Shown: positions 43,401 to 52,943, counted from the first letter of the stretch. The stretch is 64,000 nucleotides of DNA from Persicobacter sp. CCB-QB2 (GCF_001274635.1 NZ_LBGV01000001.1:1674001-1738000), one strand, 5' to 3'. Made by a program: numbers and translations. Notes: a model not told the origin generated them from the letters alone.

Positions 43401-46161
43401 CTTTGGTATCCATAACGGTGTACATATTCCACCGCGCACTGCTAAGACTGCTGGCTGTAGGATAATGCCCGGCTATTGTCAGCCAATATTTGCCTGAAGT
43501 CAGATTCATATTATTGAGTGGGAAAACCGGCTCCTCAGAATTTTCGGGCGTCAGAAAATCTTCGAATACTGCACTCCCTGGTTGTCCGGCCTCATCCGCA
43601 TAAATGGCGACATAATAACTACCAGGATAGGCGGAATTAGAAAAACCATAGGCATAAATATCGATATCATTCCAAATAGCCCCGGCAGGAACGATAAAAT
43701 CATCGGCACTTTCTACCAAACCAGAGGGTATTTCACCAAGACCTCCTAAATTAGTAGATACGATACCGGAAGTGGTCGAGACGGTAGAAAAGTTATCCCA
43801 CAAAAGTGGGGTTGCTTCCAGGAGGACTTCTACAAATTCGTCTCCGGAAATGGTCAGACTAGCTGAATAATCAATAAATTCGTTGGCGGTCACTTTGTAA
43901 GACTGTTCCCCCTCATAAATCCCCTGGATAACCACTACTCCTGTAGAATCTGTCAATCCTGATTTTTGATCAATTTCCACCAAAGCATTTTCAATGGGCA
44001 AATCTGTCTCTTCGGCTTTTACCATGAAAGTCACCGAATAAGTAGCCGTTGGGGTTAAAGTAACCGTTTCTGCAATATGATCGCCCTCTACCGTAAATGC
44101 ACCAGTAGCCTCTTCATATCCATAAGCATTGACGGTGTAATCATAAGACTCCTCATCCTGCACCACAAATGAGGCGCTTCCAGTGGAATCCGTCATTTGA
44201 AGTAGGCCATTCAGGTTTACACTGGCACCTTCCACAGGCCCGTCAGTCCCCAATACCTCAAAACTAGCCGTATAAGAACCTTCCAATAAAACCCCTGTGG
44301 CAATTAAAGAAAAAGCCTGACTACCTCCGGTAATGTCACCTTTATGCGTAATAGAAACGGTATAAGTCTCTCCTGCCACCGCATTAGCGATTACAATTTT
44401 CTCCACATTATCGACATCATTGACGCCGGTGGTAGCTGCTGCCTCAGGATTGAATTTATCCAGCTTGTAAGGATAGAAGTCCTCATCATTACCGGTAACT
44501 TTAAGATCCAGATCATTCACCAGCATAATATCTTCAGGATCTAATGCAGGAGCAACAGGGCTGCCGGGTAAATCGGTCCAAACAATGGTCACTACCAAAG
44601 GCTCCGTACCGGAGGCTTTAACCGTAAGTTCTTGAGTGGATCCCGTATATTCCCGCTCCTGAATGATCGATTCAATATCTTTATTCGAAATAACACTGGC
44701 GGCAGTAGCGGTATTCAACAGCCCCCAACCGTACATATAATCCGGTCCCGGCGCAGGTCCGGCCTCATCTGCGGTTTGAATCGCCAAGGCCTTTAGTGTG
44801 GCCGACTTCATATAGGCATTATTCAAATTATAATAATGCTCCTGCAAAAGCATCAGAGAACCCGCCGTAGATGGGGATGACATACTGGTTCCACTCATCG
44901 TGGTGTAGGAATCATCAGCCTCATCCAGGGTAGAGTACACATTCACGCCCTTCGCTACGATGTCCGGTTTAATACGACCATCATCCACAGGTCCCCAGCT
45001 ACTAAAAGAAGACATCACCACATCCGATGGATTTCCCTGATAACCATTAGACAGTTGGTTCACTGCGCCAACCGTTAAAATATTTTTCGCTACACCAGTG
45101 GTTCCCACGCAGTCATAGGGTCCATCCTGAGGATATGTTCCATTTGTTGGCCCATCTCCTCTATCATTTCCTGCCGACTTTACAATCAAATAATAAGGGG
45201 CATTATGCGCGATTTCATCCAGCACTTTTGTTTCTTCAGAATAAAAACCGAAACGATAATCTTCTTCGGTACTGATGCTTGGATCTCCGGCCCATGACCA
45301 GGTGATTCCGGTCCAGTACCAGCCATGCACATAACCATAGGAGTGATTGGAAATCAACAAACCTTCTGCCGCCTCGGCGGCCATTTCTGCATTGTCATTA
45401 TTCCAATCATATGCATTCAGTGTACCATTAAAGGCCATTCCTTTGGCATTGGCATCCAGTCCACCGGCCACCATTGTCCCTGCCACATGTGTTGCATGAT
45501 AGTTAGTGGAAGACGGATTGTCCATTTGCGTCACTCTTCCTCCACCCGTATTATTAAATTCCTGATGACTAACCCGTACGCCACCACCATCCCATATTCC
45601 GGCGTGAATACCACTGCCATCTAAAGCTAAGCCCATTCCTCCATTTGCATAGACTTTGTCGGTGGAAGTGGTTTTGGCGGCTCCCGCATTATGGGTGATA
45701 TAATAAAGGGGTTGCTTATTCTGATCAACACCCTGCAACTCCATGATTCGACCTTCAACCTCTTGCTGAACCAACCAGTTTTTCTCCTTGGCCATCACCA
45801 AAGCTTTGGCCTTATTTTGATCATACTCCTGGCTTAAATCCATAGAAAGCTTATTCAGCACCGCCGTATTGGTAAGCTTCGACTGTACTTTCCTATTTTG
45901 CATTCCTCTGCTTTGAGGACTGCTCATAGTGGATTTTTGAGTAATCACCTTCCCCGATTTTCCTTTTTTATCCACCGCCGTCAGCTTCTCCACTGAGGAG
46001 GTCTTAGATACATCCGGCTTAGATTGATTTTGAGCAATTGCTGCTAAAGGAGCAAAAGCGACTAAAAATAGTAGCCCCCAGCTTAAACATGATTTCCTCC
46101 AACCCCATCCGGGCCTAAAAAAAGGGAAATCCATGCCTTTTCTAATAAAATTTTTGATCAT
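40429..46161 (-). CDS. Giant T9SS-secreted subtilisin-like protease with tandem repeats
   Basis: A 1910-residue protein. After a long signal peptide (cleavage near AIAQ, residue 44) comes an S8 subtilase domain, about 170-490, with D191 in WDGGG, H222 in HATHVAGT and S426 in SGTSMSSP. A P-domain-like beta region follows. The rest is built from 11 modules of about 75-80 residues resembling carboxypeptidase-regulatory/CnaB-like folds (pattern VTFEV.DE...LADA.V.IDG), interrupted by a jellyroll/choice-of-anchor-type domain around residues 1120-1280 (FYENFEGEVSEW). It ends in a type A T9SS sorting domain (FLIYPNPVHNVLNISG). It is probably cell-surface attached or released and digests proteins extracellularly. 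The frame is intact over 5.7 kb and has its own terminator. Confidence 0.92.
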   Translation of the reverse strand: MIKNFIRKGMDFPFFRPGWGWRKSCLSWGLLFLVAFAPLAAIAQNQSKPDVSKTSSVEKLTAVDKKGKSGKVITQKSTMSSPQSRGMQNRKVQSKLTNTAVLNKLSMDLSQEYDQNKAKALVMAKEKNWLVQQEVEGRIMELQGVDQNKQPLYYITHNAGAAKTTSTDKVYANGGMGLALDGSGIHAGIWDGGGVRVSHQEFNNTGGGRVTQMDNPSSTNYHATHVAGTMVAGGLDANAKGMAFNGTLNAYDWNNDNAEMAAEAAEGLLISNHSYGYVHGWYWTGITWSWAGDPSISTEEDYRFGFYSEETKVLDEIAHNAPYYLIVKSAGNDRGDGPTNGTYPQDGPYDCVGTTGVAKNILTVGAVNQLSNGYQGNPSDVVMSSFSSWGPVDDGRIKPDIVAKGVNVYSTLDEADDSYTTMSGTSMSSPSTAGSLMLLQEHYYNLNNAYMKSATLKALAIQTADEAGPAPGPDYMYGWGLLNTATAASVISNKDIESIIQEREYTGSTQELTVKASGTEPLVVTIVWTDLPGSPVAPALDPEDIMLVNDLDLKVTGNDEDFYPYKLDKFNPEAAATTGVNDVDNVEKIVIANAVAGETYTVSITHKGDITGGSQAFSLIATGVLLEGSYTASFEVLGTDGPVEGASVNLNGLLQMTDSTGSASFVVQDEESYDYTVNAYGYEEATGAFTVEGDHIAETVTLTPTATYSVTFMVKAEETDLPIENALVEIDQKSGLTDSTGVVVIQGIYEGEQSYKVTANEFIDYSASLTISGDEFVEVLLEATPLLWDNFSTVSTTSGIVSTNLGGLGEIPSGLVESADDFIVPAGAIWNDIDIYAYGFSNSAYPGSYYVAIYADEAGQPGSAVFEDFLTPENSEEPVFPLNNMNLTSGKYWLTIAGHYPTASSLSSARWNMYTVMDTKAEEAQLRDNAKIFGDDDTWAPINGLIGEATTSLKFAIYKGTPRFPATFTVMDQNGVILPEAPIVIEGEKTIVTDENGEATVALAEGTYHYSIEVKGYEALSGEFVMGSEPLAISVELAPLPTYTVTFNITNEEQMPLAGAKLSVDGQVYLSDDNGVAKAELLPDSYTFTVKLSEYDSYTDTITVVDAPLSKQVALIYNGIFFYENFEGEVSEWITIDADGDGQEWFVKDYGDSSKVIDGTSCMTSDSFNSTGALRPDNWLISPEITIPTTGDFRLSYFVAPHSATWEAEHYKCVVSTGGTEISDFPDENILFEETLTVGEIGQYFHKREVDLTDYAGQTIRIAWVHFDTYNEYAIKLDAISVYTPMFDLTFEVIDERRNPVADAQIIIAEDTLFSDAAGLAIKKMPNGTAFFTAEKSGFAGVADSLTVDNADLTIPVMLIHQSLITFEVTDENDVPLAGANVFIAGDSLLTDMVGKAEIELVNGKFDYVVSLEGYDFYAGSLTVFDEPDTEKVTLKESLYEVYFNVKDESEAPLADAMVIVDGKAVTSDAEGMAIVSLTAGAHAYEVVLEGFYKFMGDLTVAENGQVELVNLIQKGHLVTFEVRDNKYQPLADATIEIAGVFLTTDASGKATKVFNNGTYAYTASLEGYDAVAGEVVVRNYDPVVRVTLTAPTYTVKFLVSDENGKALKNAWIKVDGQHANTNGAGKASMELSNGEYDYEVSLYDYPDATGTLSVSGADMTMEVTMAKAIYTVTFEATDQNSVPLAGVNIAIDGETLTTDDAGMATVTKTNGWYNYVASLEGFRTKWGMAVVQNKDVKISFSLKAGGFMATFVVLTEEGELLENAMVKIDGEDIFTDENGEAAIELEEGEYDYQAIKDGYKVVDHDVIAIHGENISTNVYLRQSAILGVEESKFLIYPNPVHNVLNISGLAEGVISKAVIYTEAGKLVSEMEFATQSEPVQLNVAHLAKGLYIIQIYSEDKEVIRSKFIK

Positions 46162-47060
46162 AAGTATTAAGGTAAAAGATTAAAAATATGTATAACTATA
46201 ACGTTATTAGATAATTTATTAATGTATTTAAGTGATTATTTTAAAATCAAAAAAATTACATCCCTTCATTTATTATCTTGATCTATAACTTATTAGACAA
46301 AAAACACATCCCTTGATGTAAACAAAGGGCATAGGAATAAGCCTGTCAAAAAAGAACGACATTACAGATCCATTCCTGAAATGGAATAATAAATAGCATA
46401 TAATAGCCTATTGAAAAGCCAGAATTGATAATGAAAATCGGATTATTATAGCAGTAAAACTGGAGTGCTTTCAAAAAATAGCGCTGCTATTATTAAAAAT
46501 CACAACCATTCACTTCCAATACTTCAAATCACCTTAGCATTGTATGGCTTTTTCATTCGCCTAGGCAACTGGATATTTCAGGTTGATGTCCGGGAAAACC
46601 CATCAACTCGCTTAATAAGTGGAATTATAAAAAATATAAATCAATACTAACTATACATTTCAATAATACATTCAATTAACCACAAAGTCAACAAGGAAAA
46701 AAGACATAAAAAAAAGAAAGAACGGGCTAAATTGTATGATTCGTTGCCGAAATTATTAAAGTTCTAAAACTTTATGCAATTACTTTTTTTTAACAGGCAG
46801 CAGCCAAGGTGTTATATTTGGTCAGTAAAAAAAGAAATCATATTTAACCCAACCGTTTGGAATAAGGAGGGAAGCACCGGTGGAAATAAATCAAATAATT
46901 GCACTATTTGAATACAGCACTCACTCAATAAAAACTTTCTTTTTTTGTCAAAAATACAAAATTTATTCAGTCAATTGCGTTTTTCGTAATTTAGAGGCCT
47001 GTATCTTTCAAAAATCATTCCATCAGCTATGGGGAAACTGCTGAAAAGAATTTGTTCGCC
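46162..47060. other. Gene-free stretch upstream of the protease gene
   Basis: About 900 bp of A+T-rich sequence. It must hold the promoter of the minus-strand 1910-residue protease. Two direct copies of ACATCCCTT (46259-46267 and 46306-46314) lie about 47 bp apart within 160 bp of its start codon and could be a regulatory site; the perfect palindrome ATAACGTTAT also lies there. No coding frame is convincing. Confidence 0.35.
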
Positions 47061-47476
47061 TCAATATTTCATCGCCCTAACCTGCGATTTTCTTAGTATA
47101 AAATGCTGATCCAAAAGAAATGCCATTCCGACACCGGTGATATAACAAATCAGATCGCTGAACTTAAATCCATAGCCGAGGACCAGCCTCATCCCGGGAA
47201 GATTCCGAATCGCCTCCAGCCAATCCGCGGTAATAAGTTGAGAGCATTCTACCGAAAAAGAAAAGCATATCGCAGCAAGCATTTTCCACTGCCCACTACC
47301 AAAGGGCCAGAGTACCGCAAACATAAAATATACCATCCCGGCCCAAATAATATCCCCAAATGATCATCAATGTACTGAGGAAAATCAACGAAATCCGAGC
47401 GGGAAAGCAGGCCTGCAATAATGGCTACGGTAAAACAAATGATATACTTAATGCGAAATTTATTTTTAGTTTTCAT
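47061..47476 (-). pseudogene. DUF2809/VanZ-like membrane protein, frameshifted
   Basis: Two overlapping frames (47249-47476 and 47061-47336) join into one small integral membrane protein of about 138 residues. The first gives an N-terminal helix and GLLSRSDFVDFPQYIDDHLG; the second continues DIIWAGMVYFMFAVLWPF, then SVECSQLITADWLEAIRN and LGYGFKFSDLICYITGVGMA, typical of DUF2809. Adding one G (C on plus at 47354-47357) restores the reading through HLGDIIWAGM. Function unknown. It is another case of a one-base homopolymer loss. Confidence 0.75.
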
Positions 47477-47536
47477 CGTCTCAGTACTTATATAGCGCGT
47501 TGTCCAGTTTAGGGAGTATTGGAAAATATGAATTAA

Positions 47537-47686
47537 AGAGCCTGTTCAAAAGCAAACCATCCAGCTGTTTATTCAAATTATTGGACGCGATTTTAGAGAA
47601 CTTCTTAACAATACAGATGGTATTCTCTCAAAATAATCGGATATCGTTTCTTCAATGCCGCAAATTTTGGTTTTTAAACAGACTCT
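47537..47686. repeat. MITE-like repeat family B, best copy
   Basis: A 150-bp element with inverted ends AGAGCCTGTTCAAAAGC and, at the right, the complement of AGAGTCTGTTTAAAAACC. Interior sequences TTCAAATTATTG and TATTCTCTCAA recur in diverged form at 52421-52560 and 32440-32535. No coding capacity of note. Confidence 0.6.
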
Positions 47687-47724
47687 AAATCATAAAACGC
47701 GCCCCACCTGCCCAATAACAAATA

Positions 47725-48009
47725 TTACTTCAAGATTATAATATCCTCTGGAGAAGGCCGGACAATTTCACCTTTGATATTTACTTCCGTCCACCTATTT
47801 TGATTATCTGATTCATGATCCTCAATAAGCCGGTATTCAGAGGAAGGAGTGTTTGTTAGGGTTTCAGGCAAGACAACAAACTCTGAAGAAGGATCAATTT
47901 GGAAATCTTCACCTTGTTTCAACCAGCGGATTGCACCAGCCAGTTCGTTTTTCTTTTCAACTAAATCAGCTGATTTATTCAACCTCAGCTGATCGGTAAT
48001 ATGTCCCAT
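47725..48009 (-). CDS. Small hypothetical protein
   Basis: A 94-residue soluble, acidic protein starting at ATG 48009 (MGHITDQLRLNKSADLVEKK). No signal peptide, membrane segment or family recognised. It stands alone between a family B element and a family A copy, so it could be a genuine small gene or a fragment; composition is protein-like. Confidence 0.4.
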   Translation of the reverse strand: MGHITDQLRLNKSADLVEKKNELAGAIRWLKQGEDFQIDPSSEFVVLPETLTNTPSSEYRLIEDHESDNQNRWTEVNIKGEIVRPSPEDIIILK

Positions 48010-48049
48010 TTCCCTTTCCAGGATCTTAATTACTCTATCATATTTTATT

Positions 48050-48242
48050 TCCTTGAAGCCTCTTTGAGCTGCAAGGCGGGAAAAATGAAGGTATTTTTCC
48101 TATTTCAAATTTTCCAACGAAGTAAATAAGGAGAAGAAAGCAAGCTTACCCAAAATTCCGGCTATTAAAAAACAAAGGAAACATCTGTTAATGTAGCACA
48201 TGCAGTGATTCAATAAATCCACCGTAGATTAATTTGGGTTAA
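48050..48242 (+). repeat. MITE-like repeat family A, copy 5
   Basis: A diverged copy retaining GGCGGGAAAAATGAAGG, TTTTTCCTATTTC and GAAAGCAAGCTTACCC from the family interior, and right end AGATTAATTTGGGTTAA. The left end is poorly conserved. The rest of the gap up to 48649 holds no convincing gene (a 60-codon minus frame at 48257-48439 has no support). Confidence 0.65.
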
Positions 48243-48649
48243 AACCCTTTTCCCATTTACAGGAGAGAGAAATTTGCAAGCCTGAAGAAGCCATACCCGG
48301 AAATTTTGAAATCACAGAAAACTATTGCAGCGGATCGTCCGCATTGATCAATAGTCGAAAAGTCATATGTGCTATTGTCGAAGCGCATCCATCTCCTCCT
48401 TATTTCAATGAAACTTTCTGCTTTTTCCCTGATCCTCAAATAACGCCTTGAGGAATTCCGGCAGCCGGTTCAGTGGTTCGTCAAAATTGATTACAGCTTT
48501 AATTATTTGTTTCACTTTTTATCAAAGTAGGTGGAGTGATTAAGCATTAAATAAAGAGCAATGAAAGACCATTCCAACTTTTTATGAAAAGGCTTTGCCC
48601 CGATATTCCACCCAATTAAAATCAAAATAAAAGGAACACCTATCTTTCC

Positions 48650-49753
48650 CTACCGCAACTTTTCTCCAAACTTCATCGCCAATGATGTCGCCACAAAAAC
48701 ATTCTGATTCGTAAAACCGGAAGATTTTTCAAAAATATTATCAGGACTCTGTAGCCATCGACCTTCTAAACGACAAATGATTCGTGGATTAGGTTGGTAA
48801 TCAAAATTGAGGGAAAAACCACTGGTTCGAAAGCCGCCTGTGGCATCGGTGGGAATAATCACGCCTCCTTTATCCTGATAATATTCTAAACGAAATGCCG
48901 ATTGCCATTTAGGATTAATACGGTATTGGCCAATAATGGTAGGAACCCACCATAAGTCATAAGTCGCACCTCCCTTACTTTGCTGTTGAAAGCCAAAATC
49001 AAAGCCGCTGAGGAGCAGGAACTTTTCTGACCACTGAAACTGCCCATACAAATTATTAAAATACCGCATCCGGCGTTCCTCATCGGGGAAATCAGTCCCA
49101 ATAAAAGTACTCCAGTTCAACAACATGCGATCAGAGGCGGCAAATTGTACCTGTGTGCCAAATGAGGGCAGACTGTTTCCTTCCAGCCGCTGAATCCGCT
49201 GCCAGCCATTAACCACCAGCCCGGCCAGCTCCAGACGATCTGTCGGATTAAAAGTCAACTTTGCACCGGTCAAAAAATAGGGAGAGTTTTCTGCCGACAA
49301 AGAGCGGCTAAGGGTTGGGTTTTCAATTCCCAGGGCACTTTCGAAGCCCAAATGAGAAGGTAGCACCCCAACATCCAGCCATAAATTATTCTTCTGATTT
49401 AGGGAAACCCCTATATTGGCTTCAAATATAGTTTTTAATAAATCCTGTTCTGCTGCATAGTTATCCTGCGCATAAGTACCCGCCTGAAAGGCCAGATTGG
49501 CCCGGTATTTTGAATGATCCAAATTCAGGCGAATCATCCCCAAATTCAGGTTGAACTCATTATGACGATTATAATTATAGAAAAAAGGCTGCCGGCTATT
49601 GCCCTCCGGCCGGTTAAAATCATACACGTAAAATACTTCGGCATAAGCTTCCAGGGATAATTGATAATCCTGCTGCCAGTCATCCTGTGCAAAGGTTAAC
49701 AGAGGCCTGCAAACTGAAAAAATAATCAAACAAAGCGTAAAGGGTGCTTTCAT
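48650..49753 (-). CDS. Outer-membrane porin-like beta-barrel protein
   Basis: A 367-residue outer-membrane protein with a signal peptide (LCLIIFSVCRPLLTFAQ) and a series of amphipathic strands with alternating aromatic residues, such as LSLEAYAEVFYVYDFNRP, HNEFNLNLGMIRLNLDH and FLLLSGFDFGFQQQ. It ends in a strand (VFVATSLAMKFGEKLR). This is the pattern of Bacteroidota porin-family (Bbp2-like) proteins. A role in passive uptake is likely; specificity unknown. It is followed downstream by no co-directional gene until the DUF2809 region, and its promoter lies in the 286-bp gap before 50040. Confidence 0.85.
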   Translation of the reverse strand: MKAPFTLCLIIFSVCRPLLTFAQDDWQQDYQLSLEAYAEVFYVYDFNRPEGNSRQPFFYNYNRHNEFNLNLGMIRLNLDHSKYRANLAFQAGTYAQDNYAAEQDLLKTIFEANIGVSLNQKNNLWLDVGVLPSHLGFESALGIENPTLSRSLSAENSPYFLTGAKLTFNPTDRLELAGLVVNGWQRIQRLEGNSLPSFGTQVQFAASDRMLLNWSTFIGTDFPDEERRMRYFNNLYGQFQWSEKFLLLSGFDFGFQQQSKGGATYDLWWVPTIIGQYRINPKWQSAFRLEYYQDKGGVIIPTDATGGFRTSGFSLNFDYQPNPRIICRLEGRWLQSPDNIFEKSSGFTNQNVFVATSLAMKFGEKLR

Positions 49754-50039
49754 TTCATGATATTGGAGAAAGATAAATACCGTGATGGTACAGTCAGGAC
49801 GAGCATTTACCTTTTTTTAAAAAAATATTTAACACCAAAAATTACCATAAAAAATTCACTTTACTCTTGGTTAATCAACATAAAAAACTTTTTATCTGCC
49901 CATTATTTCCATAATTCCACCATTACCCACCGGAACGGCTCATGTCCTGCTCAGAAAACGAACAGGATTAGTGTAAATGGTTCTCCAAATCTGAAAACCC
50001 GTGGTTAACAAGATAAAGAGTAGTTCTAATCCCTCAGCT

Positions 50040-52247
50040 CTAAAAAAACAAGGGACTCAAAGCAATCCGGTAAGCAAAACCTTCCAGCCATAAATTCATC
50101 AGGAAAAAGCCTGGCGGAATGGCAATCAGGATGGCAAAAGTCAGCCAGAGGAGATATTTTTTTAACAGCAGTCCGTACAAATGGAAAAATCCGGCGCCAT
50201 TTATTTTTCTGATACAAACTTCCTTTTTCCGGAGATTAGTGGTAAAAACAATCATGGCCAATAAACCGGAAAAACACATCCAAAGTGTCAAAACCATCGA
50301 CACATAAAAAATAAACCTGCCCGTTTCTTCCTTCTGATATTGCTCCCTGTGGGCATCCTCTAAATACTTATACTGGAATTCCCGCTTCGAATATCTGGAC
50401 CAAATTTGATCCACATATTCAATTCCTGAAGCAACATCCTGATTAAATTTGATCAAAAAACAATCAGAAGGCTGCACTTGGTTCATGATCGTATATATTT
50501 GTGCTTCCTGAGCCTGATAACCAGTATGCAATATATCCGGAATCACCTCCCGCCCTATGAACTTTTGACCATTTACCGTAAAATATAGATCATCATCCGG
50601 AGCTAAATCCAAATAATTCAAAAGCTTTTGATTCACTGCCAGGGTGGTAAAATCCCGATCCTGCTGTTGCAAATCATATTGAAAATAAGTGGGAATTCCC
50701 ATAAATTGGAAATAGTTGGACTTTACCCTGTAGTGATTAGCCCCTACTCGCTTTTCATTCGACATGGTGCTGATTTCAAAAAGTTCCCCGGCTTCAAAAG
50801 GCATCCGGTTACTCACCGTAACCCCGGCTATTGCCGGATGTCTTAACAATTCCTGTTTGATAAAATCATACCGACCGGAGAATTGCTCATGAGGATGAAA
50901 AAATATGGTATTTTCAATCTCATATCCCAGGGGCAATTTCAAAGCATATTTCAGCTGCTTTTCAATAATCAGAATTCCGGAGATCAAAAACAACACCACC
51001 GAAAACTGAAGAATAAGCAGTGCCGCCTGAAAACCATTTACTTTTACCTTTTCCCGACCGCTGTTTCCATTTTGCAAAACGACCCGATTGGCGATAAAAA
51101 CAGCCGGAAGAACAGAAGCCAAAACAATCAATATGCTCATCACCATCAGAGCATTCCTGAAAAATACGGAGAAGCATAATTTTACTCCCAAATGTTGCTC
51201 CATCCATGGACTCCCTGATTTAAAAATAAGGCCGGCCAGTAATAGTGAAAAAATCGTCGTCAGGACTACTTCAGCTAAAACCTCCAGAAATACCCTTTTC
51301 CTGCCTGCACCGAGGATATACTTCACTTCATACACCCTGGTCCGGGCAAGGTAAACAGCATACATCAAATTAATATAGATAATCGCCGAAATGAAAAGCA
51401 TCAATAAACCTACAATGGCAATAATAAGGAGTATGCTTTTTTGCCGTTTTTCCTTAATGAAATCAGAAGGAACATCTGTACTGAACCTGATCTGCGAAAG
51501 CGGCTGCAATTCATACCTGATGCCCATCTTTTCGTATCTCCCTCCCGTTCTGATCCCCCCGATTTTCTTTGCCACCTGTAGCGGATCTGCGGAAGGGGCC
51601 AGTTTAAAATAGATAAGAAAATCTGCATCCTGATCAAACCAATCCAGCCCATAATATGGGATTAAAATATCTCCGGACAGATGGGTGTTAGAGGGGAAGT
51701 CCTGAAACACCCCCACCACCTTCCAGTTCTTTCCAAAAAATGAAAGCTGTTCTCCCAAAGGGTCTGCTCCCTGAAATACCCTTCCTGCAAAACCGGATGA
51801 CACCACCATATCATCAGGGGAGCGCAGGACCATTTCCCTGTCGCCTGAGATCAGAGGAAAATCAAAGAAACTAAAAAAAGCAGAATCCACAAAAGCCAAA
51901 TGAGGAGTACGAAAGCGCTTAGCATTAACATTTTCCACCTCCACCTCAGCCCAATAAGCCGGATTCAAAATCGTTGCAGCCGTAATCTCCGGACACTGGC
52001 TTTTACAGGCCTCAAATAAGGGTAAATTCAGCCCGCTGCCCTTTAGAAATTTCCCATTGACCTCTCCGCCAAAAATCAGCCGGTAAGTATGCTCCGCATC
52101 CTGATGAAAAGTATCGAAATTCATCTCATGACCTACCCACTTAAATAAAAAAGCAGCAGTGGAAAAGCCCGTCGCCAGACTGAACACCGCGATCAATAAG
52201 TAAAATTTATACTTTCTATCCGGACTAAAAAATTGATAAAATCCCAT
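50040..52247 (-). CDS. FtsX/MacB-like ABC transporter permease
   Basis: A permease of 735 residues if the ATG at 52247 (MGFYQFFSPDRKYKFYLLIA) is used; the frame is open to 52349 but the upstream part lacks family features. It has an N-terminal membrane helix, a large periplasmic MacB-type domain (ADPLGEQLSFFGKNWKVVGV), a block of three helices in the middle, a second periplasmic domain, and C-terminal helices, the double-module layout of Bacteroidota putative ABC permeases. These act in export or as mechanotransmission modules together with an ATPase, which is not visible nearby. Probably antimicrobial or lipoprotein related, but the substrate is unknown. Confidence 0.87.
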   Translation of the reverse strand: MGFYQFFSPDRKYKFYLLIAVFSLATGFSTAAFLFKWVGHEMNFDTFHQDAEHTYRLIFGGEVNGKFLKGSGLNLPLFEACKSQCPEITAATILNPAYWAEVEVENVNAKRFRTPHLAFVDSAFFSFFDFPLISGDREMVLRSPDDMVVSSGFAGRVFQGADPLGEQLSFFGKNWKVVGVFQDFPSNTHLSGDILIPYYGLDWFDQDADFLIYFKLAPSADPLQVAKKIGGIRTGGRYEKMGIRYELQPLSQIRFSTDVPSDFIKEKRQKSILLIIAIVGLLMLFISAIIYINLMYAVYLARTRVYEVKYILGAGRKRVFLEVLAEVVLTTIFSLLLAGLIFKSGSPWMEQHLGVKLCFSVFFRNALMVMSILIVLASVLPAVFIANRVVLQNGNSGREKVKVNGFQAALLILQFSVVLFLISGILIIEKQLKYALKLPLGYEIENTIFFHPHEQFSGRYDFIKQELLRHPAIAGVTVSNRMPFEAGELFEISTMSNEKRVGANHYRVKSNYFQFMGIPTYFQYDLQQQDRDFTTLAVNQKLLNYLDLAPDDDLYFTVNGQKFIGREVIPDILHTGYQAQEAQIYTIMNQVQPSDCFLIKFNQDVASGIEYVDQIWSRYSKREFQYKYLEDAHREQYQKEETGRFIFYVSMVLTLWMCFSGLLAMIVFTTNLRKKEVCIRKINGAGFFHLYGLLLKKYLLWLTFAILIAIPPGFFLMNLWLEGFAYRIALSPLFF

Positions 52248-52420
52248 AATGGCTGAGCTTAGTATCACCAACGATTCAGAACCATAAATTGAATGATCCT
52301 CTGCATAAATACAAGCCAAGTTTGTGCCATTCAGATTATCCCCCTGCATTGCTCAACAGCGCATCCGGGCATTTCTGTATTGTAAAAAAATCATACGGAC
52401 AGGTGTAAAATAAATGGACA

Positions 52421-52560
52421 ATTTAAAGCGTGTTTAAAAACCGCAACGTCCGGGACGATTCAAATTATTGAAAACGATTTCAGGCTTTTTTGACCATAGC
52501 CCTATTATTTACTCAAAATTATCTTATACCCCTTTTGCTATAAACATTATCCTGCAAATA
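52421..52560 (+). repeat. MITE-like repeat family B, diverged copy
   Basis: Starts with AAAGCGTGTTTAAAAACCGC and contains GATTCAAATTATTGAAAACG, matching the left half of the 47537 element. The right end is not clear. It lies in the gap upstream of the permease gene. Confidence 0.45.
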
Positions 52561-52648
52561 ATCCTGCCAGCTAAACGCTTTCTTAAATTCGATTTAGTGA
52601 TCAACCAACTGAAAACAACCTCCTTAAGGCACCAGCACTCCCTGGCTC

Positions 52649-52684
52649 AAAAAAAAACCGGAACACTCCTGAAAGTGCTCCGGT
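52649..52684 (-). terminator. Rho-independent terminator downstream of the GH16-ricin gene
   Basis: On the minus strand ACCGGAGCACT pairs with AGTGTTCCGGT (one mismatch pair) around a 6-nt loop, followed by nine T. It lies 260 bp after the GH16 stop, with repeat A copy 6 in between, so the repeat may have been inserted between gene and terminator. Confidence 0.75.
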
Positions 52685-52692
52685 GAAAGCCT

Positions 52693-52939
52693 TTAAGCCG
52701 GATTATGCTACTTAAGCCCTCGGTTAAAGCCTGTTTAAAAAACGCGCTTAGCTTAAGCCGGGGAAAATGAAAGAGGAGTTCCCTTTTTCGGCATTTTTCC
52801 CCAAAAGCGGGTAAAGGAGGAGAAAACAAGCTCACGCCTATTCTGATAATAAAAAATATCAGCAGTTACATCCTCCATGCCCTGAAAATAATTTCCCCGA
52901 GCCGCTTAGTTGCACCAGGCAGTGCATAATCCGGATTGA
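52693..52939 (+). repeat. MITE-like repeat family A, copy 6
   Basis: A 247-bp copy with left end TTAAGCCGGATTATGC and right end TGCATAATCCGGATTGA. The interior contains GGGGAAAATGAAAGAGG and AGGAGGAGAAAACAAGC. It is longer than the other copies because of an internal insertion that resembles the end of family B (AAGCCTGTTTAAAAAACG). Confidence 0.7.
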
Positions 52940-52943
52940 TTTT

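Noticed and set aside
47500-47688. 62-aa plus-strand ORF
   Set aside because: It spans the family B inverted-repeat element and has no protein-family features.
30541-52939. CRISPR array
   Set aside because: The repeated units are about 200-250 bp, kilobases apart, have inverted ends and lack regular spacers; no cas genes are present.
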